Shown here: positions 1-5,677 of the stretch, piece by piece
Layout: each line of letters starts with the position of its first letter
Numbering within the stretch: position 1 is the first letter of the stretch
Assembly (NCBI RefSeq): GCF_003471165.1
Contig: NZ_QRIL01000051.1
Location: 1-8,409, forward strand
Source: Ruminococcus sp. AM22-13
GTDB lineage: Bacteria > Bacillota > Clostridia > Lachnospirales > Lachnospiraceae
Reading direction: 5' to 3'
Length of the DNA: 8,409 nucleotides
Made by a program: the position numbers and the translations under genes
Notes under the pieces: generated by a model
Database searches by the model: none
Seen by the model: only the letters and a program-made list of their open reading frames with translations
What the model was told of the DNA's origin: nothing

Positions 1-732
1 GTTGCTGATACACGTAAAGTAGGTCTTGGACATGGTAACCTTGGCAAGATGCTTCTTGAAGAAGAAACAGAGTGCTTCTGCTTCCTGGCTGGACATGAGT
101 CCTTCGCAGCAGCTGAAGGTGCTATCGGTATCGCTGAGAAAGCTAACAAAGTTCGTCAGAAACCATTACGTGTTATCCTGAACGGTCTTGGTAAAGATGC
201 TGCTCAGATCATCTCCCGTATCAACGGCTTTACATATGTAGAGACAGAATACGATCCATACAAGAACGAAGTTAAAGAAGTATTCAGAAAAGCATACTCC
301 GAAGGACTTCGTGCAAAAGTTAACTGCTACGGCGCTAACAGCGTTCCGGAAGGTGTTGCTATCATGTGGAAAGAAGACGTTGACATTTCTATCACAGGTA
401 ACTCCACAAACCCGACACGTTTCCAGCATCCGGTTGCAGGTACATACAAGAAAGAACGTCTTGAAGCAGGTAAGAAATACTTCTCAGTTGCTTCCGGTGG
501 TGGTACAGGACGTACACTTCACCCGGACAACATGGCAGCAGGTCCAGCTTCCTACGGTATGACAGATACATTAGGACGTATGCACTCTGATGCACAGTTC
601 GCTGGTTCTTCTTCTGTACCGGCTCACGTAGAGATGATGGGTCTCATCGGCGCTGGTAACAACCCGATGGTTGGTATGACAGTTGCAGTAGCTGTTTCCA
701 TTGAGGAAGCTGCTAAGGCTGGAAAGTTCTAA
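1..732 (+). CDS. GGGtGRT family protein, 3' part (start lies upstream of the window)
   Basis: The reading frame is open from the first base and ends at TAA 730-732, giving 243 codons. Family members, as I recall, are about 330 residues, so roughly the first quarter is missing. The family signature SGGGTGRT is visible at 493-516, and the frame runs through the first base with VADTRKVGLGHGNLGK, so the ATG at 49 is internal. The biochemical function of the family is not known to me. In related Clostridia it is often described beside a NifU-like Fe-S scaffold gene, which cannot be tested here. There is no signal peptide or membrane segment in the visible part, so it is probably cytosolic. Codon use is very biased (GGT, CGT, AAC, GTT, CCG), unlike the AT-rich cargo downstream, which suggests a highly expressed core gene. 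A terminator follows 35 bases after the stop. Confidence 0.85.
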   Translation, partial: VADTRKVGLGHGNLGKMLLEEETECFCFLAGHESFAAAEGAIGIAEKANKVRQKPLRVILNGLGKDAAQIISRINGFTYVETEYDPYKNEVKEVFRKAYSEGLRAKVNCYGANSVPEGVAIMWKEDVDISITGNSTNPTRFQHPVAGTYKKERLEAGKKYFSVASGGGTGRTLHPDNMAAGPASYGMTDTLGRMHSDAQFAGSSSVPAHVEMMGLIGAGNNPMVGMTVAVAVSIEEAAKAGKF

Positions 733-767
733 TCAAACCTTTTTAATCAAAGAGTCAACAAACCTAG

Positions 768-805
768 AAAGTACCGTAGTTCCAAGGGCTGCGGTACTTT
801 TCTTA
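768..805 (+). terminator. Rho-independent terminator of the GGGtGRT gene
   Basis: A 12-base arm, AAAGTACCGTAG (768-779), pairs with CTGCGGTACTTT (789-800) with a single G-T pair around a 9-base loop, and a T-rich tract follows. It lies 35 bases past the stop codon on the same strand. Its loop and 3' arm resemble those of the hairpin at 940-975. Confidence 0.88.
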
Positions 806-867
806 GTTTAGATCAAAAAATGAGAAAGTAATTTGAGACACGGTGAGAAGCCTTGAAAATGGCAAGA

Positions 868-900
868 TAGGCAAACAGGTAGGTAACAAGTAGGCAACAG
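868..900. repeat. Three tandem imperfect 11-bp repeats beside the integrase end
   Basis: TAGGCAAACAG (868-878), GTAGGTAACAA (879-889) and GTAGGCAACAG (890-900) lie head to tail. They sit just beyond the 3' end of the integrase remnant, between the host terminator and the recombinase. Arm-type binding sites of tyrosine recombinases are often short direct repeats next to att, so this could be the remains of an attachment-site arm. That role is inferred from position only. The rest of 801-939 shows no gene. Confidence 0.5.
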
Positions 901-939
901 AGCGAAGGAAACAAAAAGAAGAGCCGATCACAGGAAAAG

Positions 940-975
940 AAATGCCGCAATCACAAGGGTTACGGCATTTTTTCT
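940..975. terminator. Hairpin terminator at the 3' end of the integrase remnant
   Basis: AAATGCCGCAA (940-950) pairs with TTACGGCATTT (960-970), with one C-A mismatch, around loop TCACAAGGG. TTTCT follows on the plus strand. On the minus strand a T-rich run (TTTCTTTTCC) also follows the stem, so it could stop transcription from both sides. The original stop codon of the integrase (TAA, 960-962 minus) lies inside the hairpin, which fits a phage integrase ending at its own terminator. Confidence 0.65.
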
Positions 976-1178
976 ATCTCATCTCTGAGTCACTCAATAT
1001 CACGGATTGTATAGACCGCCTCGGTTACGTCTGTGATCTTGTGACCGGCAAGACGTTTCACAACGTACTCATCTACGCCCGCTTTTTTCGCCATCGTAAT
1101 GAATGTTGTTCGGGGATCGTGCGGCCGATGTTCGGAACGAAGGTGCAGTGCGGCAACGACCTTGTTAAAACGCCCAGC
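960..1178 (-). pseudogene. Tyrosine recombinase (phage integrase), C-terminal remnant
   Basis: Minus-strand translation from about 1178 down gives FNKVVAALHLRSEHRP, then HDPRTTF (the HxxR motif), LAGHKI (second conserved His region) and EAVYTIRDIE with the catalytic Tyr. This is the distal catalytic part of a tyrosine site-specific recombinase that integrates and excises a phage or similar element. Two defects are visible. The gene has no N-terminal or central domain: similarity stops near 1173-1180, where holin sequence of the opposite strand begins. A TGA at 990-992 also replaces what is usually a Trp in RDIEWLRDEIEK. After it the old frame still reads LRDEIEKMP and stops at 960-962. Full integrases of this kind are roughly 350-400 residues, and only about 70 codons remain. 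It is a dead prophage end. Confidence 0.8.
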
Positions 1179-1413
1179 GGATGCTGCATTATCTCAAGGG
1201 ATATGGGCAGTATTGGCAGTATTTCTTTTGATCTACATTGTGAAATCAAATGAAAGATTTTCGGCAAGACAGGAAGAGCGGGAAAAACAGTATCAGGAAT
1301 TACTGTCAGCATTAACAGAAAAATTTAATGTATTAAGTGTTATCGAGAGGGATATTACAGAGGTAAAAGAGTACATTATGGCAGATACAAAAGAAATCAA
1401 TAAAAAAATATAA
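1175..1413 (+). pseudogene. BhlA/UviB-family holin-like protein, N-terminus lost
   Basis: The frame reads AALSQGIWAVLAVFLLIYIV, then KSNERFSARQEEREKQYQEL and so on to a stop at 1411-1413. The pattern is an SQG(I/P)WAVL motif leading into one membrane helix, then a charged coiled-coil tail rich in RQEEREK and ending in ITEVKEYI. This is typical of BhlA/UviB holin-like peptides of about 70-90 residues, which form or aid pores for lysis or bacteriocin release. About five to ten N-terminal residues with the start codon are replaced by antisense integrase sequence. The open frame runs back to ATG 1099, but that part is the reverse complement of integrase coding sequence. I see no ribosome site at 1099 or at TTG 1162. 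Expression is therefore doubtful, although the membrane helix and tail are intact and a chimeric product cannot be excluded. Confidence 0.7.
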
Positions 1414-1454
1414 AAAGTAGTTTCCGAAAATAGAGAAAACGGGTTTTTATTTTA

Positions 1455-1468
1455 TGTAAGCGCTTATG
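1455..1468. promoter_or_regulatory. Candidate cre / LacI-family operator upstream of the propeller gene
   Basis: TGTAAGCGCTTATG contains the perfect 10-bp palindrome TAAGCGCTTA (1457-1466) around a central CG, as in catabolite-responsive elements bound by CcpA and in other LacI-family operators. The final two positions deviate from the usual CA. It lies 56 bases before ATG 1524 and overlaps a weak possible -35 (CTTATG 1463-1468) set 17 bases from TATAAG (1486-1491). Carbon-catabolite or sugar-responsive control is an inference. Confidence 0.4.
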
Positions 1469-1471
1469 AAA

Positions 1472-1514
1472 CAGACCAATAAAACTATAAGGGTCTGCAA
1501 AAAACAGAAGGAGG
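1472..1514 (+). promoter_or_regulatory. Leader hairpin and strong ribosome binding site of the propeller gene
   Basis: CAGACC (1472-1477) pairs with GGTCTG (1492-1497). No T-run follows, so it is not a terminator. AGAAGGAGG at 1506-1514 lies 9 bases before ATG 1524. This near-perfect Shine-Dalgarno sequence fixes the start of the gene and argues that it is, or recently was, well translated. Confidence 0.6.
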
Positions 1515-1523
1515 ATATTTTAT

Positions 1524-2444
1524 ATGCCAGGAACATTTAATGGAAAAACACTTGTTATTTCAGCGACACCTACAGCAGGAGCAAAAATTGTGGATGCAGG
1601 AGCTGCGACGAATGTAGCGGGAATTACAATCAGCGGAGACACTATGTACAGTGTGAAAACAAGCGGAAAGGTAACAACCTTATATAAAACACCGGATTAT
1701 TCAAACGCAGATGCACAGGCTGTGGCAGTTAAAACCGGTTTGGGATATTTTGCATTAGGGCTTAGCAAAATCGGCACAGAATTATTTATGCTTGCTGAAG
1801 ATACAGCGGGATATGGAAATACTACAAAGATTGTAAAAATGGATACTGCCGGTAACGTTATTAAGGAGTTTGATATTGTAAGTGAATTTCAGTATGGAGC
1901 GCTTGGAATTGCACATACAGGTGCGGCAAATGAATTTTTCATTCTTGCACGAGGCTCCAACGATGCAGATAACGATACTCTGATTGTAAAAAAACTGAGA
2001 TTGGAGAGTTCTAATAGTTATGAAGTAGTTCATGAATTTAAGGTTACAAACAGAGGATATGGATATACAAGCCGTATCCAGGATATTTATTACCATTTAG
2101 ACTACGGTCTGTTTATTCTGACAAATGATGAATTGTCTGCCGGAAGAAACAGAATTGTACATGTGGATTACAGAAGTAATGTGAATTCATATATTCCAGA
2201 CGGAGTTATTAATGTTGAGATGAAAGGGTATAAGCAGTATAATCTGGAATCTATTTGTATGAAAGCAGGTCATCTTGTACTGGCTGCAAATGTAATTACA
2301 GGAACCGGGAAAGCAGAGGACCGTTTTTCTGTCCTGAATGGAATTACTTATGAAAAAGGTACTTATAGTTTTAACTGCGCTCTTTCCAAGGGAATAAAAG
2401 TAGACAATGAGATATTTGTTGATGATTTAGGAAAAAAATCATAG
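1524..2444 (+). CDS. Propeller-like repeat protein, first half (ends at a frame change)
   Basis: This reading frame encodes 306 residues and its start is set by the AGGAGG site. I do not recognise a named family. It shows about five repeats of 40-50 residues, each with a short hydrophobic strand pair around a small-residue turn. They fall at about residues 30-55, 76-118, 125-174, 184-232 and 239-290, with cores such as TELFMLAED, NEFFILARG, YGLFILTND and HLVLAANV. This suggests an all-beta, five-bladed propeller-like fold. There is no signal peptide, membrane segment or cell-wall anchor. The last residues are DDLGKKS, then TAG at 2442-2444. The A7 run at 2432-2438 sits just before the stop, and the homologous second half continues in the -1 frame. 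A slip there would give one product of 599 residues. The gene follows a holin remnant, so it may be phage-borne cargo. It is either a broken two-domain gene or the short product of a frameshift. Confidence 0.6.
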   Translation: MPGTFNGKTLVISATPTAGAKIVDAGAATNVAGITISGDTMYSVKTSGKVTTLYKTPDYSNADAQAVAVKTGLGYFALGLSKIGTELFMLAEDTAGYGNTTKIVKMDTAGNVIKEFDIVSEFQYGALGIAHTGAANEFFILARGSNDADNDTLIVKKLRLESSNSYEVVHEFKVTNRGYGYTSRIQDIYYHLDYGLFILTNDELSAGRNRIVHVDYRSNVNSYIPDGVINVEMKGYKQYNLESICMKAGHLVLAANVITGTGKAEDRFSVLNGITYEKGTYSFNCALSKGIKVDNEIFVDDLGKKS

Positions 2445-2466
2445 CAACGAATTTTGGTGCGTTAGC
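2432..2466 (+). other. A7 frame-change site joining the two propeller halves
   Basis: In the first frame the codons are GGA AAA AAA TCA TAG, so A AAA AAA (2432-2438) is a correctly phased slippery heptamer. A -1 slip reads on as KKIIATNFGALAFDE into the second half. Five bases later GCAACG (2444-2449) can pair with CGTTAGC (2460-2466), leaving one bulged A, around a 10-base loop. The spacing fits a stimulatory stem, but the stem is weak. The alternatives are loss of one A from an A8 tract, or a sequencing or assembly error in a homopolymer. Confidence 0.5.
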
Positions 2467-2488
2467 ATTTGATGAGAATAACCAAAAG

Positions 2489-3322
2489 TTGTATGGTATA
2501 AAAGCCGGTACAAATGGAAAATACGCAAATCCGAGTGTGTGTGCAGCAGCCATTTGGGAATTTGAGGATTACACAAGCGGTACGAAGGGCGTAAAAAGAC
2601 TGGTGAATAAGGTTAAACCGGGAGAGAAGAGATGTCTGTATCATGCCAATGGAATGGATATATACAATCATGAATTGTATGTTACCTGTGCGGAACCTAA
2701 TGGAAAAGGTGAATATTCGGTTGTGAAGCTTACTATGGGCAGTACATCTGAAGAATGGCCCTATAATAGGTATACCTGGGAAAACCGGACAAACGCAATC
2801 AGCCATTACAAAGGCAATCAGTTTATTCTTCTTACCGAAACCGGTGCAGAGGGTGAAGAAGATAAAAAAATATATAAACTGTGTATTGTACACTTCTCAG
2901 CAGGAAAAGTTGTGGTTGATCAAACAAAATATTTTATGAATACCGGTTATGAAGTGCTTCAGGGAATCAATTACAGTGACAAATACGGATTATTTATTGT
3001 TACGACGAAAAAACTGGAATATTTTCCTAATGGTGATGTGCAAACCAGTGGAAGCAGGGTACTACACATTGATATGAGCAGAACTAAAACAATGAAATTT
3101 AAAGATGGCAAGAAATATCCTGTTTTAATTCCGGATTTTGCCTTTAACAATGAACTGGATGAATCAAAGTTCTTTAGTTTTGAAATGGAATCCGTAGCGA
3201 TTGACAGAAATACAAACAATATGATTGTGTCGGTTAATGCGAACAGTCCGATTGCGGGCGATAATGGTAAACATCCGGGGGAAGACTACATCTACAGATT
3301 TTCTTCCATTGAATTTAAATAA
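2489..3322 (+). CDS. Propeller-like repeat protein, second half (in the -1 frame)
   Basis: The open frame begins just after an in-frame TGA at 2423-2425 and ends with TAA at 3320-3322. The only usual start codon near its beginning is TTG 2489, which has no ribosome site and would cut off the first strand of the first repeat. Independent translation is therefore unlikely, and the half probably belongs to the gene starting at 1524. Counted from TTG 2489, repeats lie near residues 1-40 (starting upstream), 52-98, 102-150, 157-205 and 230-277. Their cores include HELYVTCAE, NQFILLTET, YGLFIVTTK and NMIVSVNAN. It is clearly homologous to the first half: GINYSDKYGLFIVTTKKL matches DIYYHLDYGLFILTNDEL, and SRVLHID matches NRIVHVD. 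No catalytic motif, signal peptide or anchor is seen. A strong terminator follows. The absence of other disruptions argues that the decay, if any, is recent. Confidence 0.55.
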   Translation: MYGIKAGTNGKYANPSVCAAAIWEFEDYTSGTKGVKRLVNKVKPGEKRCLYHANGMDIYNHELYVTCAEPNGKGEYSVVKLTMGSTSEEWPYNRYTWENRTNAISHYKGNQFILLTETGAEGEEDKKIYKLCIVHFSAGKVVVDQTKYFMNTGYEVLQGINYSDKYGLFIVTTKKLEYFPNGDVQTSGSRVLHIDMSRTKTMKFKDGKKYPVLIPDFAFNNELDESKFFSFEMESVAIDRNTNNMIVSVNANSPIAGDNGKHPGEDYIYRFSSIEFK

Positions 3323-3364
3323 CGAAACTTATCTTTACAGAGATTGGGTTCCTGCAAAGGTAGA

Positions 3365-3391
3365 AAAAAGCGGCTTTTCAAGCCGCTTTTT
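3365..3391 (+). terminator. Rho-independent terminator after the propeller gene
   Basis: GCGGCTT (3370-3376) and AAGCCGC (3380-3386) form a perfect 7-bp stem with loop TTC, flanked by A-runs and TTTTT (3387-3391). It separates the propeller transcript from the secreted-protein gene. Confidence 0.9.
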
Positions 3392-3426
3392 CTGCATAGT
3401 TAAATATGTTAAATAAAAAAAGATTG

Positions 3427-3455
3427 TTGAAAAAATATTACATATATGATACAAT
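3427..3455 (+). promoter_or_regulatory. Sigma-A-type promoter of the secreted-protein gene
   Basis: TTGAAA (3427-3432), a 17-base spacer and TACAAT (3450-3455) with an upstream TG (3447-3448, extended -10) make a good housekeeping promoter. The expected start near 3462 gives a leader of about 30 bases. It lies between the preceding terminator and the gene, so this gene is its own transcription unit. Confidence 0.7.
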
Positions 3456-3489
3456 TGTTAACATAAACGTAACATGATAACGAGGTATA

Positions 3490-5019
3490 ATGATGGAAAG
3501 AAGGCAAAGTATTATGAGAAGGAGAGGCAAAACATTTTTATCGCTGTTTCTTTCTGCTGTGATCGTTACCGGTCAGCCGGTATTGGCAGCCGATTTTTCT
3601 GCTGGAGAGGAAACATTTATTTCGGAAACCACAGAGCAGGAAGGCGATGTATCGGAAGCTTCAGCTATTTTCGAGGATACTGTGGATTCAGACAGTGAAA
3701 TGAGATATGAGAAATATGAGGCGACAGTTTCTAGTGAAATCCTTGATTTGGGACAGACTGGAGTAAACGGCAGTGGTTGGGGGTGGGAAAGGCTGGAGAT
3801 AAAAAATACAGGCACAGAGGCTTGGCATATCAAATCTATCTCAGAATTGAATGATTTTACACTTGAGCCGTTTGATTATCCGTTTCAGGGAAGGTTTCCA
3901 ATGGAAGTTGGGAATAAGGTTAAGCCCGGAGAAGCTGTTGCAGCGGATATTTATGTAAAGAAAAATCTTTCTCCGGGAATTCATGAAGAAACCTTTGTCA
4001 TGGAAACAGAAGAAGGCATTCAGGCGAAGTGTAGGATACGGGTTCTTATTCGCGGCGCATCTGATCAGGATTATGAGGTGAACTGCAGACCGAATAGCGG
4101 TACGAGATTTCTCACAATTACCCCTGAAGAATACGACTGGTGGGATAATACAGATCCGGATCCGGATATGTTTATGTGTCCAAAACGCAGTATATGGATA
4201 TATAACAATGGAAAAAATCCTGTTACGGTTGATTTTGAGAATACGGAACATTTCTGGGCGTACCTTGATGATTATGAAACGGGGGTTATTATGCCCGGAG
4301 AAGGTACAACGGTTTATCTTCGTCCGAAAAAGGAAGAACAGGTAGCTACTGATATTTTTAAGGTTTCCATCACAGGAGGAATAGAATTATCTTATATAAT
4401 TTCCCAGAATTGTCCTCATATTGCACCGCCTTATCCGGAAGGAGCAACGATAAAAGATGTGAAAGTACAGGGGTCAACTATTAAGGCAGTGGCTTATGAC
4501 TGCGCAAACAGCGAAGGTTTCGATGCGGTTCTGACAAAGAAAAGCTGGGGTGACAAACCTGAGAATTATGTGAAGGTGGCGAAGAATCAGGATGCAAAGA
4601 CCATCACCTTTACAAATGTAAAAAACGGGACGTATTATCTGGGAATCCATGCGTACAACAGGGATTATTATGATGGAAAAGTGTCTGGGAAAAGGTTTGG
4701 GGCATGGAGTTATCCAGTAAAAGTAGTAGTAAAGAACGGAATTCCCACAGAGAGGGTGAAGATTAAAACTGTAAAAACAAGTAAAGGAGCTGTGTCTGTA
4801 ACAGTTGGCGTACCAAAAGGATTTGCAAGAGCAGATATGGAGCTGAGATCTACAGGCGGAACCACCGTATATAAACGGAACAATCGGACAACCTATACAA
4901 GGATTACAGGCGTGAAGCCCGGAACCTATACTCTGAAAGTCCGCCCATGGGTCAAAATTAACGGAAGGAAAGCTTACGGAGACTGGGTATCCTGGGGAAG
5001 AAGAATCAGGGTAAAATAA
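3490..5019 (+). CDS. Sec-secreted protein with four Ig-like modules
   Basis: The product is up to 509 residues. A Sec signal peptide is clear: RRRGK, then FLSLFLSAVIV, then a VLA|AD cleavage site at about residue 33. An acidic Ser/Thr/Glu linker follows (34-74). Two modules at about 75-190 and 191-305 resemble ASH/MSP-type Ig domains, with the signatures EIKNTGTEAWHI...KPGEAV and SIWIYNNGKNPVTV...MPGEGT. Two C-terminal FN3-like modules follow at about 318-415 and 420-509. Both end in a similar GxWxxxxxxV pattern (GAWSYPVKVVV and GDWVSWGRRIRV). No sortase motif, membrane anchor or enzyme motif is visible, so it should be released or bound loosely to the surface. Start choice: GAGG (3482-3485) serves ATG 3490 or 3493. 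ATG 3514 has AAGAAGG nine bases upstream and would give a tidier 25-residue signal peptide. I cannot name a family. A role in binding a glycan or host surface is only a guess from the Ig folds. No clear terminator follows. Confidence 0.8.
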   Translation: MMERRQSIMRRRGKTFLSLFLSAVIVTGQPVLAADFSAGEETFISETTEQEGDVSEASAIFEDTVDSDSEMRYEKYEATVSSEILDLGQTGVNGSGWGWERLEIKNTGTEAWHIKSISELNDFTLEPFDYPFQGRFPMEVGNKVKPGEAVAADIYVKKNLSPGIHEETFVMETEEGIQAKCRIRVLIRGASDQDYEVNCRPNSGTRFLTITPEEYDWWDNTDPDPDMFMCPKRSIWIYNNGKNPVTVDFENTEHFWAYLDDYETGVIMPGEGTTVYLRPKKEEQVATDIFKVSITGGIELSYIISQNCPHIAPPYPEGATIKDVKVQGSTIKAVAYDCANSEGFDAVLTKKSWGDKPENYVKVAKNQDAKTITFTNVKNGTYYLGIHAYNRDYYDGKVSGKRFGAWSYPVKVVVKNGIPTERVKIKTVKTSKGAVSVTVGVPKGFARADMELRSTGGTTVYKRNNRTTYTRITGVKPGTYTLKVRPWVKINGRKAYGDWVSWGRRIRVK

Positions 5020-5065
5020 AAAGAAACAGACAACTGCCCCTTGTTTAGGATAATAAGCGGGAATC

Positions 5066-5115
5066 CTCGGCAATTCAATTACCGAGATGAAAGCGCAAAC
5101 TGTGCATATCTGCAC
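5066..5115. other. Two hairpins upstream of tnpA: candidate left end of the IS element
   Basis: CTCGG (5066-5070) pairs with CCGAG (5082-5086), and GTGCA (5102-5106) pairs with TGCAC (5111-5115) around loop TATC. IS200/IS605 elements have no inverted repeats and instead carry small hairpins near each end that TnpA binds. Either could be that hairpin, and the first might instead be a weak terminator for the preceding gene. The rest of the 229-base gap 5020-5248 is AT-rich and shows no gene. Confidence 0.35.
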
Positions 5116-5213
5116 TCATAATAAATAAAAATAACAAAACGGTTTTCATTCAATTTCTCCCTATAAAAAGCTGTATCCAGCATCATAAAAAAGAAAATAT
5201 GTTCGATATTTTA

Positions 5214-5242
5214 TTGCGAAATTTTTGATATCATGGTATCAT
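5214..5242 (+). promoter_or_regulatory. Candidate tnpA promoter with almost no leader
   Basis: TTGCGA (5214-5219), a 17-base spacer and TATCAT (5237-5242) preceded by TGG (extended -10). Transcription would start about seven bases after 5242, on or next to ATG 5249. No Shine-Dalgarno sequence precedes that ATG, so the mRNA may be leaderless. Confidence 0.45.
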
Positions 5243-5248
5243 ATATGT

Positions 5249-5659
5249 ATGAAAGAAAATCTTATACATTATCGCACTTGTGTGTGCAATATTAATTACC
5301 ATATGGTATGGTCGGTAAAATACCGGCGGAAGATATTAAGTGCGGAGGTCGAGGCATATCTGCAGAAACTGGTGCAGGAGATCGCAGAAGATAAGGGCTT
5401 TACGGTCCATCTGTTTGAATGTGGGGAAGGAGACCATGTACACTGTTTTGTGTCAGCCCCTCCGAAATTATCCATAACTGCGATCATGAAATACCTGAAG
5501 GGGATCTCCGGCAGGAAACTTTTCGAACGTTTTCCGGAAATAAGAAACCAGCTTTGGAAAGGGGAGCTGTGGAACCATTCCTATTATGTGGAAATGGTCG
5601 GATCTGTATCGGAAGAAAATATCCGCAGGTACATCGAACATCAGAGCAAAGCGTACTGA
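5249..5659 (+). CDS. tnpA: IS200/IS605-family Y1 transposase TnpA
   Basis: This 136-residue protein has the usual length for the family. TnpA is an HUH single-strand DNA transposase that cuts and rejoins the ends of the element through a 5'-phosphotyrosine link. The HUH metal site is DHVHCFV (H63, H65). The nucleophile is Tyr128 in RRYIEHQ, with Gln132 four residues on, matching the Tyr-x3-Gln arrangement known for this family. The KYRRKIL and MKYLKGISGRKLF segments and LWNHSYYVEMVGSV also fit. All catalytic residues are present, so it is probably functional. I chose ATG 5249. The frame extends to TTG 5225, but the upstream residues (ISWYHIC) are not family-like and would overlap the promoter. 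tnpB follows 18 bases after the stop. Confidence 0.92.
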   Translation: MKENLIHYRTCVCNINYHMVWSVKYRRKILSAEVEAYLQKLVQEIAEDKGFTVHLFECGEGDHVHCFVSAPPKLSITAIMKYLKGISGRKLFERFPEIRNQLWKGELWNHSYYVEMVGSVSEENIRRYIEHQSKAY

Positions 5660-5677
5660 TACTATGGAGGAGAGGAA

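Noticed and set aside
868..900. CRISPR array
   Set aside because: Only three imperfect 11-base units with no spacers. It is a tandem repeat, not an array.
1099..1174. N-terminal part of the holin open frame as a real extension
   Set aside because: These bases are the reverse complement of integrase coding sequence around its HxxR motif, so the extension is a product of the deletion.
2462..2893. Minus-strand open frame with hydrophobic stretches
   Set aside because: It is antisense to the second propeller half, and the hydrophobic runs arise from complementing AT-rich coding sequence.
5087..5101. Second cre-like match, ATGAAAGCGCAAACT
   Set aside because: It is not palindromic, lies far from any metabolic gene and overlaps the candidate IS end hairpins, so it is likely chance.
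4474..5115. Minus-strand open frame of 213 codons
   Set aside because: It overlaps the secreted-protein gene in antisense. Its sequence is rich in Cys, His and Ile without domain patterns, and it has no promoter or ribosome site.
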